Source: Pseudarthrobacter raffinosi (lineage in GTDB: Bacteria > Actinomycetota > Actinomycetes > Actinomycetales > Micrococcaceae). Taken from it: a stretch of 64,000 nucleotides of DNA. The stretch covers positions 124,001-188,000 of the forward strand of contig NZ_JAMXBH010000002.1 of the NCBI RefSeq assembly GCF_023913735.1, in the 5' to 3' direction. The stretch's first letter is position 1. Each line of letters begins with the position of its first letter. Positions 53,920 to 62,838 of this stretch are shown here, one piece after another. Under the pieces are notes generated by a model that saw only the letters and a program-made list of their open reading frames with translations, was not told the DNA's origin and searched no databases. The translations under genes and the position numbers were made by a program.

Positions 53920-54195
53920 GTGGGAAGACTCTTTGATGGCCCGTGGCCAATTGTCATTATCATCGTCGTTGCGCTGCTGCTATTCGCCGCGCCCAAACTC
54001 CCTGCCATGGCCCGCAGCCTTGGCCAGTCCATGCGGATCATCAAGTCCGAGGTCAAGGAAATGAAGAACGACGGCAAAACCGACTCCACCGACACGGCTT
54101 CCGGCCCGGTGGAAGGCAAGATCGTTAACCACCCGCCGGCGAAGCCCGGTGAGCCGACCGACGGCACTGACGTTCCGCCGTCGACCCGCGCCTAA
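53920..54195 (+). CDS. tatA: Twin-arginine translocase subunit TatA
   Basis: A 91-residue TatA: a short N-terminal helix (WPIVIIIVVALLLFAAPKLP), the hinge and an amphipathic helix (ARSLGQSMRIIKSEVKEMK), then a disordered Pro/Thr/Asp tail. TatA multimers form the pore for folded proteins. The GTG start has GAGGAAAGGA upstream. tatC follows after 6 bases. Confidence 0.96.
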   Translation: MGRLFDGPWPIVIIIVVALLLFAAPKLPAMARSLGQSMRIIKSEVKEMKNDGKTDSTDTASGPVEGKIVNHPPAKPGEPTDGTDVPPSTRA

Positions 54196-54201
54196 CCCGA
54201 A

Positions 54202-55038
54202 GTGGCACTGACGCGGGGCCGTAAGTCCAACCCTGAGGGGCGGATGGCTCTTTGGGACCACCTCAAAGAGCTCAAGAACCGGGTGATCAAATCGGCGATT
54301 GCTGTGCTGGTTGCCGGCGTGGGCGGCTGGTTCCTTTACGATCCAGTCGTGGCCAGCCTGTCGGACCCGCTGATTTCCATTGCCCGGGATACGGGGCGCA
54401 CCGCGGTCCTGAACTTTGCGACCATCGCAGATCCTTTTGCCTTCAAGATCCAGATTGCCATCCAGATAGGGCTGGTTATCTCCAGCCCTGTCTGGATCTA
54501 TCAGGTGTGGGCTTTTATCACCCCGGGTCTGACCAAGAAGGAACGCGGCTACACGCTCGGCTTCATGGCGGCCGCTGTGCCCCTGTTCCTGGCCGGTGTG
54601 TTTGTAGCCTGGCTCGTGTTCCCCACCGTGGTCAGGGCGCTGCTACAGTTCACACCCGCCACCGGCGCCAACAACATCTCGGCCACCGACTACCTGACGT
54701 TTGCCACGCAGATGTTGCTTATCCTCGGGATCTCTTTTCTGGTCCCCGTGATCCTGGTCGGCATCAACATGGCCGGTGTGGTCAGGGGCCGGACCATCCT
54801 CAAAGCCTGGCGGATTATCGTCTTCCTGGTCTTTGTACTGGCGGCACTGGCCGCACCAGGCACGGACGCGCTGTCCATGTTCCTGCTTGCTGCGCCGCTG
54901 CTGATTCTGTTCTTCGCGGCGATCGGGCTGTGTATCTTCAACGACAAGCGCCGTGACAAGCGCGTGGCGCAACAGGCTGCTGAGACGGACGCGACAGCCG
55001 ACATCGCGACGCCCGGCAACGAACTGAAGAACCTGTAG
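54202..55038 (+). CDS. tatC: Twin-arginine translocase subunit TatC
   Basis: A 278-residue six-helix membrane protein that recognises Tat signal peptides. Key segments are the N-terminal MALWDHLKELKNRV, the first periplasmic loop, and QVWAFITPGLTKKERGY, whose Glu recognises the twin-arginine signal. GTG 54202 is used, close to tatA and probably translationally coupled; ATG 54244 is an alternative. Confidence 0.96.
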   Translation: MALTRGRKSNPEGRMALWDHLKELKNRVIKSAIAVLVAGVGGWFLYDPVVASLSDPLISIARDTGRTAVLNFATIADPFAFKIQIAIQIGLVISSPVWIYQVWAFITPGLTKKERGYTLGFMAAAVPLFLAGVFVAWLVFPTVVRALLQFTPATGANNISATDYLTFATQMLLILGISFLVPVILVGINMAGVVRGRTILKAWRIIVFLVFVLAALAAPGTDALSMFLLAAPLLILFFAAIGLCIFNDKRRDKRVAQQAAETDATADIATPGNELKNL

Positions 55039-55062
55039 CGCGCGGCGCACTAGGCTTGAGGC

Positions 55063-57972
55063 ATGTCCTCTATTTCCGGGCCACTCTCGCCCTCTGAAAG
55101 CTACCGGGCCAGCGCGGAACGCACGGCCGAAGCGGGCACCTACCTCGGCGGGTTTGTCCGCACCCTTGATTTTGAACTTGACGAATTCCAGCGCCTCGCC
55201 TGCCGGTCCCTCCAGGACGGCAAGGGAGTGCTGGTGGCTGCCCCCACTGGTGCCGGTAAAACCATCGTGGGCGAATTTGCCATCTATCTCGCTTTGCAAC
55301 GAAACCTCAAGGCCTTCTACACCACCCCGATCAAGGCTCTGAGCAACCAAAAATTTACGGAACTCTCCGAAAAGTACGGGGCGGAAAACGTCGGTCTACT
55401 TACCGGCGACACCAGCATCAATGGCGACGCCCCCGTGGTGGTCATGACCACGGAAGTCCTCCGGAACATGCTCTACGCGGACTCGGACACCCTGGATGAC
55501 CTCGGCTTTGTGGTCATGGACGAAGTCCACTACCTCGCGGACCGCTTCCGTGGTGCCGTCTGGGAGGAAGTCATCATCCACCTCCCCAGCGAAGTCCAGG
55601 TAGCCTCCCTCAGCGCCACGGTTTCCAACGCAGAAGAATTCGGTGCCTGGCTGGATACCGTGCGCGGCGACACCGACATCATTGTCTCCGAGCACCGCCC
55701 GGTTCCCCTGTGGCAGCACGTTATGGTGGGCCGGGACATCGTGGACCTGTTCGCCGGAGAAACCACCTTCGACGAAATCGCGCCGCCCGCGGATGCGGAG
55801 ACCGGAGCTCCACTACCGGTCCAGGAGCGGCTCACCGCGGCCACCAAGGACGCGGACGGGCCGGGGTTCGAGGTCAATCCGGACCTGCTCAAAATGGCCC
55901 GCAGCGAAGGCCAGCAAAGTTTCGCCGGACGCTTCGGCCACGGCGGACGGAGCCAGCGCCGGCAGCACCGGCAACGGACAGAGGACCGCCCCCGGCAGGG
56001 AGCCCAGCCCGGCGCCGTCCGGAAGGCCAGCCGTCCCCAAGTGATTGCCAGCCTGGACCGGCAGGACCTGCTGCCCGCCATCACGTTTATCTTCTCGCGG
56101 GCAGGCTGCGATGCCGCCGTTGCCCAATGTGTCTCGTCCGGACTCTGGCTGACCACGGAGAAGGAGCAGCAGATCATTGCGCAGCGCGTTGACGAGGCCG
56201 GGCAGGACATCCCGTCAGAGGATCTGGACGTCCTCGGCTTCTGGACGTGGCGGGATGGCCTGCTGCGTGGTTTCGCGGCCCACCATGCCGGCATGCTTCC
56301 CACCTTCAAGGAAGTAGTGGAGAAGCTATTCGTCGAGGGCCTGGTCAAGGCTGTGTTCGCCACCGAAACGCTGGCCCTGGGCGTCAACATGCCGGCCCGC
56401 TCCGTGGTCCTGGAGAAGCTCGACAAGTTCAATGGCGAAGCCCACGTGGACATCACCGCGGGGGAGTACACTCAGCTGACCGGCCGCGCGGGCCGCCGCG
56501 GCATCGACATCGAAGGCCATGCCGTTGTCCTGTGGCAGCCGGGCACGGACCCTGCTGCTGTTGCCGGCCTCGCCTCGCGGCGTACGTATCCGCTGAACTC
56601 AAGCTTCCGGCCGACGTACAACATGAGCATCAACCTGTTGGCGCAGTTTGGCCGCGCACGTGCGCGGGAAATCCTTGAATCCTCCTTCGCGCAGTTCCAG
56701 GCTGACCGGTCCGTTGTCGGACTTGCCAAGCAGGTGCGCAGCCGCGAAGAGTCCCTCGCGGGATACGCAAAATCCATGACCTGCCACCTCGGAGACTTCA
56801 CTGAGTATGCCCGGTTGCGCCGTGAACTGTCCGACGCCGAGAATGTCACCTCCCGCAGCAAGTCCCGGGCTCTTAAGTCGCTGAATGAAGACTCCCTGGC
56901 GCGGCTGATGCCCGGCGACGTGGTGGACGTCCCGGGCGGGCGGGCGCCCGGACCGGCGATTGTGCTCAGCTCGGACCACAGCGGCAGGGAGCCGCGGCCT
57001 GCCATCCTGACGCTCGACAACCAGCTCAGGCGAATCGGCACCGAGGACCTTGAGGGCCCCATCGCGCCCCTGACACGGATCCGCATTCCGAAGTCGTTCA
57101 ACGCAAAGGTCCCGAAATCCCGGCGTGACCTCGCATCGTCGGCCAGGAATGCACTGCGCGAGAACCGCCCGCCTGCCCCCGGCCGCAGCACCGATTTTGG
57201 CATGGGGTCCGTTTTGCCCCATCAGGAGAAACGCATCACGGAGCTTCGCCGGGCGCTCCGGGCCCACCCCTGCCACGGCTGCAGCGAGCGTGAAGACCAC
57301 GCGCGCTGGTCAGAGCGTTGGTGGAAGCTGCGCCGGGAGACGGATGCCCTGGTCCGGCAGATCCAGGGCCGGACCAACACCATTGCCAAGACCTTCGATC
57401 GCGTCTGCGATGTCCTTTCCGCCTACGGCTACCTGGAAGCGGGAGCTGACGGGCGCCTGGCCATCAGCCCGGACGGCCATCGGCTCCGCCGGATCTACGG
57501 CGAGAAGGACCTGCTGATTTCGCAAGCACTGCGGCTGGGCGCGCTCAACGACCTGGACGCCGTCGAAGTAGCGGCCCTGGCCAGCGTCCTGGTCTACCAG
57601 GCCAAACGCGAGGACAGGGGCCTCCGCCCCCGGATGCCCAGCGTCTCGCTTGAATCGTCCGTGGATGTGGTGGTCCGGGAATGGTCGGCCCTGGAGGACG
57701 TGGAAGAGGCGAACAAACTTCCGCTGACTGCCGAACCGGAACTCGGTCTTGTCTGGCCGATGTACAAATGGGCCAAGGGACGCCACCTCCAGGAAGTGCT
57801 CAACGGTACGGACCTGGCGGCGGGCGACTTCGTCCGTTGGGTCAAACAGGTCATCGACCTCCTGGACCAGCTCGCCAAGATTCCCGGCCTGGATCCGCGC
57901 GTCTCCAGGCTTTGCGCAGAAGCAATATCACTCATCCGCCGCGGCGTCGTGGCCTACTCTTCCGTACTTTGA
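55063..57972 (+). CDS. helY: Ski2/Mtr4-like DEAD/DEAH-box helicase HelY
   Basis: A 969-residue superfamily 2 helicase thought to act on RNA. It has Walker A APTGAGKT (60-67), DEVH (motif II), SAT (motif III), HHAGMLP and QLTGRAGRRGID (motif VI). A glycine/arginine-rich linker follows ~residue 285, and the C-terminal part is a helical arch-like domain as in Ski2/Mtr4. It is the gene normally found after tatC in Actinobacteria. The ATG follows TAGGCT by 6 bases (leaderless). Confidence 0.95.
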   Translation: MSSISGPLSPSESYRASAERTAEAGTYLGGFVRTLDFELDEFQRLACRSLQDGKGVLVAAPTGAGKTIVGEFAIYLALQRNLKAFYTTPIKALSNQKFTELSEKYGAENVGLLTGDTSINGDAPVVVMTTEVLRNMLYADSDTLDDLGFVVMDEVHYLADRFRGAVWEEVIIHLPSEVQVASLSATVSNAEEFGAWLDTVRGDTDIIVSEHRPVPLWQHVMVGRDIVDLFAGETTFDEIAPPADAETGAPLPVQERLTAATKDADGPGFEVNPDLLKMARSEGQQSFAGRFGHGGRSQRRQHRQRTEDRPRQGAQPGAVRKASRPQVIASLDRQDLLPAITFIFSRAGCDAAVAQCVSSGLWLTTEKEQQIIAQRVDEAGQDIPSEDLDVLGFWTWRDGLLRGFAAHHAGMLPTFKEVVEKLFVEGLVKAVFATETLALGVNMPARSVVLEKLDKFNGEAHVDITAGEYTQLTGRAGRRGIDIEGHAVVLWQPGTDPAAVAGLASRRTYPLNSSFRPTYNMSINLLAQFGRARAREILESSFAQFQADRSVVGLAKQVRSREESLAGYAKSMTCHLGDFTEYARLRRELSDAENVTSRSKSRALKSLNEDSLARLMPGDVVDVPGGRAPGPAIVLSSDHSGREPRPAILTLDNQLRRIGTEDLEGPIAPLTRIRIPKSFNAKVPKSRRDLASSARNALRENRPPAPGRSTDFGMGSVLPHQEKRITELRRALRAHPCHGCSEREDHARWSERWWKLRRETDALVRQIQGRTNTIAKTFDRVCDVLSAYGYLEAGADGRLAISPDGHRLRRIYGEKDLLISQALRLGALNDLDAVEVAALASVLVYQAKREDRGLRPRMPSVSLESSVDVVVREWSALEDVEEANKLPLTAEPELGLVWPMYKWAKGRHLQEVLNGTDLAAGDFVRWVKQVIDLLDQLAKIPGLDPRVSRLCAEAISLIRRGVVAYSSVL

Positions 57973-58035
57973 TGTCCCGGCTCTGATGCACCGGCAGCCT
58001 GCCTTCTTCCCCCTAGCCCCAGGAGCTTCGCCCGC

Positions 58036-59691
58036 ATGACCACTGAACGTTCCACCACGCCCGCGCCGCACGAGCGGAAGGTGGTCCTGTACCGCAACGG
58101 CTCGGTCTACACAGCAGCAGACCCCTTTGCCACCGCCATGCTCGTTGACGGCGACACCGTTGCCTGGGTCGGCTCCGAGCAGGCGGCATCCTCCATCGCC
58201 GACAGTTCCATGGAGATCATCGACCTCCATGGAGCCCTCGTAGCGCCGGGGTTTGTTGACTCCCACGTCCACCTCACGGAAACCGGCATCGCACTGGGTT
58301 CCCTCCAGCTGGGCGGGATCCGTTCCGCCCGGCAATTACTCGATGCCGTGGCCGCAGCCAAAGGCGACGGCGCCCTGCTGGGTCATGGCTGGGATGAATC
58401 CACGTGGGAGGACCCGGCCCTGCCGGCGCCCGAGGAGCTTGAGCAGGCCGCCGGCGGCAGGCCCGTGTTCCTGGCCAGGGTGGATGCGCATTCGGCGTTG
58501 GTCTCTTCCTCCTTGGCTGCCGCCGCCGGGCTTGGCGGGCTGGACGGCTACAGCGCGGGTCCACAAGTGAAGCGGGCCGCCCATACAGCGGCCCGCCAGG
58601 AAGCACGGCGGCTCCCGGAGGCCAGCCTCCTGGCCTACCAGCGGCGCGCCCTGACCGAAGCGGCCGAAAACGGTTATGTGGCACTGGCGGAGATGGCCGC
58701 GCCGCATATCGGCGGAGTTTCTGACCTCCGCCTTGCCGCCGCGTGGAACACGTCGGCCGGAGACGCCATGCCGGAAATCCTGCCGTACTGGGGCGAACTG
58801 GCCACCTCCGAGGAGCAGGCCCGGGCACTGCTGGACGAACTGGGCGTATCCGTGCGCGGCCTGGCAGGCGACCTGAACATTGACGGTTCCCTCGGCTCCA
58901 GGACAGCGGCACTGAGGGCCGGCTACAGCGACGCGGCGGGGGAGCGGGGCAGCCTCTACCTCTCGGCAGAGCAGGCCGGCGCCCACCTGGCGGCCTGCTC
59001 GCTGCTGGGCATCCAGGGCGGCTTCCACGTCATCGGCGACGCGGGACTTGATGCCGCGCTGGAGGCACTGGAACTCGCGGCCGCCGAAGTGGGCGAACAA
59101 CGGATCCGTGCCGCCGGCCACCGCTTCGAACATGTGGAAGTCGCAGACCCCAAATCAGTGCAACAGCTGGCCCGCTACTCCGTCACCGTCAGCGCCCAGC
59201 CACGCTTCGACGCTGACTGGGGGAACGAAGGCGGCATGTATGAGCAGCGCCTGGGGAGCCGGAGCCGCTCCATGAACCCGTTTGCCTCGTTCTATGCTGC
59301 CGGTGTTCCCATCTGCTTTGGCAGCGACAGCCCGGTGACACCGCTGCGCCCGTGGTCCAGCGTGCGTGCCTGCCTGGAACACCACAACCACGCTGAACGG
59401 ATCTCGGCCCGCGCAGCGTTCCTCGGCCACACCCGCGCGGGGTGGCGGGCAGCAAAGCACCACAACCCGATGGCCGGGCAACTGGTTCCCGGCGCACCAG
59501 CCAGTTTCGCTGTTTGGGATGCTGAGGAGCTCATGGTCCAGGTGGCGGACGGCCGCGTCCAGTCCTGGAGCACGGATCCGCGTGCCCGCACGCCCCTTCT
59601 CCCGGCACTTGATAACGGCGTGGACCCGGTGTGCCTGCAGACCGTGAAGGACGGCGTGGAGCTGCATTCGAGTCCGGCACTGCGCTCCTGA
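58036..59691 (+). CDS. Amidohydrolase family protein (YtcJ-like)
   Basis: A 551-residue amidohydrolase-3 type metallohydrolase. The metal-binding HxH is in VDSHVHLTE, further ligands in FHVIGDAGLDAALEAL and FEHVEV, and the catalytic Asp in FGSDSPVTPLRPW. YtcJ-like proteins cut exocyclic amides or carbamates, but substrates are mostly unknown. AGGAG lies 10 bases before the ATG. It is separated from ppm1 by 117 bases holding that gene's promoter. Confidence 0.91.
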   Translation: MTTERSTTPAPHERKVVLYRNGSVYTAADPFATAMLVDGDTVAWVGSEQAASSIADSSMEIIDLHGALVAPGFVDSHVHLTETGIALGSLQLGGIRSARQLLDAVAAAKGDGALLGHGWDESTWEDPALPAPEELEQAAGGRPVFLARVDAHSALVSSSLAAAAGLGGLDGYSAGPQVKRAAHTAARQEARRLPEASLLAYQRRALTEAAENGYVALAEMAAPHIGGVSDLRLAAAWNTSAGDAMPEILPYWGELATSEEQARALLDELGVSVRGLAGDLNIDGSLGSRTAALRAGYSDAAGERGSLYLSAEQAGAHLAACSLLGIQGGFHVIGDAGLDAALEALELAAAEVGEQRIRAAGHRFEHVEVADPKSVQQLARYSVTVSAQPRFDADWGNEGGMYEQRLGSRSRSMNPFASFYAAGVPICFGSDSPVTPLRPWSSVRACLEHHNHAERISARAAFLGHTRAGWRAAKHHNPMAGQLVPGAPASFAVWDAEELMVQVADGRVQSWSTDPRARTPLLPALDNGVDPVCLQTVKDGVELHSSPALRS

Positions 59692-59726
59692 CCGGACACA
59701 CCGGCCAGCGCCCCCATAAAGCGCCC

Positions 59727-59732
59727 TATAAT
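59727..59732 (+). promoter_or_regulatory. Consensus -10 box for ppm1
   Basis: A perfect TATAAT about 77 bases before the ppm1 GTG. No good -35 box is visible, as often in Actinobacteria, where RbpA and CarD help. It implies a leader of about 70 bases. Confidence 0.75.
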
Positions 59733-59808
59733 AGGTAGTTGCGCCTGACCGCCAGCTACTCCGCTACGGTTCAGCCGCTCCGACTGCTCCCGTCCAGGAA
59801 GGCCCTTT

Positions 59809-60552
59809 GTGCGCGTCCTCACCATCATTCCTACTTACAACGAGCTGGAATCGCTGCCCAAGACTCTTCAACGCCTCCGCGCAGCCGTACCGGCCTCGGA
59901 CGTACTGGTGGTGGACGACAACAGCCCGGACGGCACCGGTCAGCTTGCGGACGGCTTTGCCGCCGAGGATGCACAGGTTCACGTCCTGCACCGCAAAGGC
60001 AAGGCTGGCCTGGGAGCCGCCTACATTGCCGGGTTCAAATGGGGACTCGAGGCAGGCTACGACGTCCTGGTGGAAATGGATGCGGACGGCTCACACCAGC
60101 CCGAACAGCTTCCCCAGCTGCTGGAAGCCGTTGAACAGGGCGCGGACCTTGCCATGGGATCCCGCTGGGTTCCCGGTGGCAGCGTGGTCAACTGGCCGCT
60201 GTACCGGCAGGCGATTTCACGCACTGGGAGCACGTACGCCCGGCTGATGCTGGGCCTGAAGATCAAGGACGTCACCGGCGGCTACCGCGCCTTCCGGCGG
60301 ACCACGCTGGAAAAACTGAACCTCGACCTTGTCGATTCAGTCGGCTACGGCTTCCAGGTTGACTTGGCGTGGCGTGTAGCCAAGCTGGGCCTCAGGATCG
60401 AGGAACGCCCCATTACGTTCGTGGAGCGCGAGCTCGGAGCGTCAAAGATGAGCGGCAACATTGTTGCTGAGGCCATGGTCAACGTCACCAGGTGGGGCCT
60501 GCAGGCACGCTGGAACAAGCTCACAGGCAAGAAGGATCCGGCACAGGGCTGA
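59809..60552 (+). CDS. ppm1: Polyprenol monophosphomannose synthase
   Basis: A 247-residue GT2 glycosyltransferase. It moves mannose from GDP-mannose to polyprenyl phosphate, producing the donor for lipoglycan and O-mannosylation outside the membrane. Motifs are the N-terminal [46 protein letters not shown] (DxD) and GSRWVPGG. No membrane helices, so it corresponds to the catalytic domain of M. tuberculosis Ppm1 only. GTG start. A very strong terminator follows. Confidence 0.94.
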   Translation: MRVLTIIPTYNELESLPKTLQRLRAAVPASDVLVVDDNSPDGTGQLADGFAAEDAQVHVLHRKGKAGLGAAYIAGFKWGLEAGYDVLVEMDADGSHQPEQLPQLLEAVEQGADLAMGSRWVPGGSVVNWPLYRQAISRTGSTYARLMLGLKIKDVTGGYRAFRRTTLEKLNLDLVDSVGYGFQVDLAWRVAKLGLRIEERPITFVERELGASKMSGNIVAEAMVNVTRWGLQARWNKLTGKKDPAQG

Positions 60553-60578
60553 CCTGCAACGCCGTTAGGACAAAAGAT

Positions 60579-60625
60579 AAGGGCCGGGCCGGCAACGTGA
60601 TCACGTTGCCGGCCCGGCCCTTTCT
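60579..60625 (+). terminator. Terminator after ppm1, perfect 44-base palindrome
   Basis: Perfect self-complementary sequence 60579-60622 (22 bases each side, TGATCA at the centre), followed by TTTC. It separates ppm1 from the convergent rbpA and could stop transcription in both directions. Confidence 0.92.
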
Positions 60626-60692
60626 TAATCGTTCAGATCGCGTCAATCGGTGACGCTATGACCTAGGTGGGAGGCCGTGACCGCCGCTGGGG

Positions 60693-61040
60693 TCAGGCGC
60701 TGCGCCGTTCGCCACGGCGTTCGCGCAGGATGGTCAGCCGGTCCTCGAGGATCTGCTCCAGCTCCGGAAGGGAACGGCGCTCGAGAAGCATGTCCCAGTG
60801 CGTACGGACAGCCTTTTCGTTGCTGGTGTCCGGACGTTCGCCATCAACGAGGAGCGCTTCCTTGCCGGTCTTGGAGACCCACACAGGAGGAATTTCAGCC
60901 TCTGAAGAGAACGTCACGAAGACCTGCTCGCCGTCCTCGCACCGGTATTCGACGCGCTGGCGCGGAGCCGGCTCAACGCCGGACTCGGTCTCCATGCTCT
61001 GCGCGCCAAGACGCATACCCCGCAGGCTGCGATCGCTCAT
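60693..61040 (-). CDS. rbpA: RNA polymerase-binding protein RbpA
   Basis: A 115-residue actinobacterial transcription factor that binds sigma A and promoter DNA and stabilises the open complex. It shows the N-terminal tail (MSDRSLRGMRLGAQSMETE), the core domain (RVEYRCEDGEQVFVTFSSEAEIP) and the basic sigma-interaction helix (HWDMLLERRSLPELEQILEDRL). Only one Cys of the zinc pattern remains. ATG 61040 has GAGGGAG upstream; the longer frame from 61121 is rejected. Two promoter candidates lie upstream. Confidence 0.95.
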   Translation of the reverse strand: MSDRSLRGMRLGAQSMETESGVEPAPRQRVEYRCEDGEQVFVTFSSEAEIPPVWVSKTGKEALLVDGERPDTSNEKAVRTHWDMLLERRSLPELEQILEDRLTILRERRGERRSA

Positions 61041-61141
61041 GTTTTCTCCCTCTGGTCGGTTCGCGGAGCAGGACTCCACGCAAGCCGGAACGGCATAACC
61101 GCCCCGGACTACTTTGTGCACTGTGCTGCATCATAAGATTC

Positions 61142-61167
61142 AACGCATTGCGAAGCTTTCTTGTTCC
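61142..61167 (-). promoter_or_regulatory. SigR/SigH-like promoter upstream of rbpA
   Basis: On the minus strand GGAAC (61167-61163), 18 bases, then GTT (61144-61142), matching the GGAAC/T-N17-20-GTT pattern of the thiol-oxidative-stress sigma factors SigR (Streptomyces) and SigH (mycobacteria). It lies about 100 bases before the rbpA start. Confidence 0.65.
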
Positions 61168-61198
61168 AGCGGATCTGGTCCGACCGGACAAATACTCA

Positions 61199-61204
61199 AT
61201 TATA
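61199..61204 (-). promoter_or_regulatory. Consensus -10 box upstream of rbpA
   Basis: A perfect TATAAT on the minus strand, about 160 bases upstream of the rbpA ATG; the matching -35 is poor. It would give a housekeeping transcript passing through the SigR-like promoter. Confidence 0.6.
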
Positions 61205-61228
61205 CCGGCGTGGGGCCTAGCCGCAAAA

Positions 61229-61266
61229 CGGGAGGGGACCCGCAACCAAGCGCGAATCCCCTCCCG
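61229..61266 (-). terminator. Terminator after the SPFH/NfeD operon
   Basis: A 10-bp perfect stem (61229-61238 with 61257-61266) and an 18-base loop; on the minus strand TTTT follows directly. It lies 22 bases after the SPFH stop and upstream of the rbpA promoters. Confidence 0.82.
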
Positions 61267-61288
61267 CCCCGTATGGGGCAAATCCGTG

Positions 61289-62239
61289 TCAGGACCCAGG
61301 CTGTTTAGCGGGTTCCTCGTCGAACAGCCCGCCGCCGCCGGCGGTCGGATCAGGATTGGTACCGCCGAGCGCCTGGCCGATGCCCTTAAGTGCCTCGCCA
61401 ATTTCGCTGGGAATGATCCACAGCTTGTTTGATGATCCCTCTGCGATTTTCGGAAGCGTCTGCAGGTACTGGTAGGCCAGGAGCTTCTGGTCGGGGTTGC
61501 CCTTGTGGATGGCGTCAAAGACCTTCTGGATGGCCTGTGCTTCACCGTCTGCGCGGAGGATGGCCGCCTTGGCGTCGCCCTCAGCCGCAAGGATCGATGC
61601 TTGCCGCTGGCCCTCGGCCGTCAGGATGGCAGACTGCTTGGTGCCTTCGGCCGTGAGGATCGCAGCGCGGCGGTCTCGCTCGGCCCGCATCTGCTTCTCC
61701 ATGGAGTCCTGGATCGAGTGGGGCGGGTCAATGGCCTTGAGCTCCACGCGCGAGACCCGGATGCCCCAGCGGCCGGTTGCCTCGTCCAAGACACCGCGCA
61801 GCTGGCCGTTGATCTGGTCGCGGGATGTGAGCGCCTCTTCCAGGTTCAGGCCGCCCACAACGTTACGCAGGGTGGTAGTGGTGAGCTGCTCCACGGCCTG
61901 GATGTAATTGGCAATCTCATAGGTGGCTGCGCGCGGATCAGTGACCTGGAAGTACACCACAGTGTCGATGGACACCACCAGGTTGTCTTCGGTGATGACC
62001 GGCTGCGGTGGAAAGGACACCACCTGCTCCCTCAGGTCCAGGAGCGGCAGGAGCCGGTCCACAAACGGGATCAGGATGGTGAGTCCCGGGTTAAGGGTCC
62101 GCTGGTACTTGCCGAGCCGTTCAACGACGCCGGCCCTCGCCTGCGGGATAATCCGCACTGAGCGGACCAAGACAATGATCACGAACACGATCAGGACCAC
62201 CAGCACAATGGCCAGGGCGGCTCCTCCTGCGTTATCCAT
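61289..62239 (-). CDS. SPFH/stomatin-like membrane scaffold protein
   Basis: A 316-residue band-7 protein. One N-terminal membrane helix (ALAIVLVVLIVFVIIVLVRSV) is followed by the SPFH domain (VVERLGKYQRTLNPGL; DTVVYFQVTDPRAATYEI) and a long Ala/Glu/Arg-rich coiled coil with repeated ILTAEG and ILAAEG segments. Such proteins organise membrane microdomains and multimerise. It is encoded just after NfeD, the usual partner. ATG 62239 has AGGAG 4 bases upstream. Confidence 0.94.
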   Translation of the reverse strand: MDNAGGAALAIVLVVLIVFVIIVLVRSVRIIPQARAGVVERLGKYQRTLNPGLTILIPFVDRLLPLLDLREQVVSFPPQPVITEDNLVVSIDTVVYFQVTDPRAATYEIANYIQAVEQLTTTTLRNVVGGLNLEEALTSRDQINGQLRGVLDEATGRWGIRVSRVELKAIDPPHSIQDSMEKQMRAERDRRAAILTAEGTKQSAILTAEGQRQASILAAEGDAKAAILRADGEAQAIQKVFDAIHKGNPDQKLLAYQYLQTLPKIAEGSSNKLWIIPSEIGEALKGIGQALGGTNPDPTAGGGGLFDEEPAKQPGS

Positions 62240-62271
62240 ACGACTCCTATTCCCCAATTGTTAGGCTGTAC

Positions 62272-62736
62272 TTAGGACTGAGTGGCCTGCTCCGGCTGGG
62301 CGGAAACAACAGCCGTGGCCCCGTCGATGGCGGAGACCACTGCCTTCTGTCCGGCAGGCAGGACGCCGCCGGAGGACCGGGCGCTCCAGACATCGCCCCC
62401 GATCTTGACGCGGCCGCCGGTGGAGCTGACTGCTTCCATCACCAGGGCCTGCTCGCCGATGAGCCGGTCAATGTTGGTGCGCTGGTCGGCGGGTCCCTTT
62501 TTCAGGTGGCTTAGTGCCACCGGGCGGACAAAGGCGATCATCAGCAGTGAGACGACGCAGAACACCACAATCTGCAGCCACAGGTCAGCGCCGGCAAAAT
62601 CTGCGACGAGCGCGGCAAGTGTTCCGCCGCCGAGCATGATGAAGAACAGGTCAAGGGTGATCATTTCGATCACTGCGAACGCGAGGAAGGCGGTGAGCCA
62701 CAGGGCCCACCAGTTTTCGCCGAGCCATTCAAACAT
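62272..62736 (-). CDS. NfeD family membrane protein
   Basis: A 154-residue protein with two or three N-terminal membrane helices (WWALWLTAFLAFAVIEMI; LDLFFIMLGGGTLAALV; LQIVVFCVVSLLMIAFV) and a C-terminal OB-fold domain (IGEQALVMEAVSSTGGRVKIGGDVWSARS). It is the short NfeD form that lacks the protease domain. It probably binds the SPFH protein encoded downstream. ATG 62736 is chosen because AAGGGGG lies just upstream; an ATG at 62754 is possible. Confidence 0.93.
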   Translation of the reverse strand: MFEWLGENWWALWLTAFLAFAVIEMITLDLFFIMLGGGTLAALVADFAGADLWLQIVVFCVVSLLMIAFVRPVALSHLKKGPADQRTNIDRLIGEQALVMEAVSSTGGRVKIGGDVWSARSSGGVLPAGQKAVVSAIDGATAVVSAQPEQATQS

Positions 62737-62838
62737 TCCGTCCCCCTTGACCATTCGGTAGCTGTCTATCTATCCTAGTCCGCCGGAAAGCAGGACGGCA
62801 GGTTGCGTGAAGGGCAGCGGTTGAACGTGGCCACGTCG

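Noticed and set aside
55530..56471. Minus-strand open frame of 313 codons inside helY
   Set aside because: It is antisense to the helicase core; Ser/Arg-rich shadow composition.
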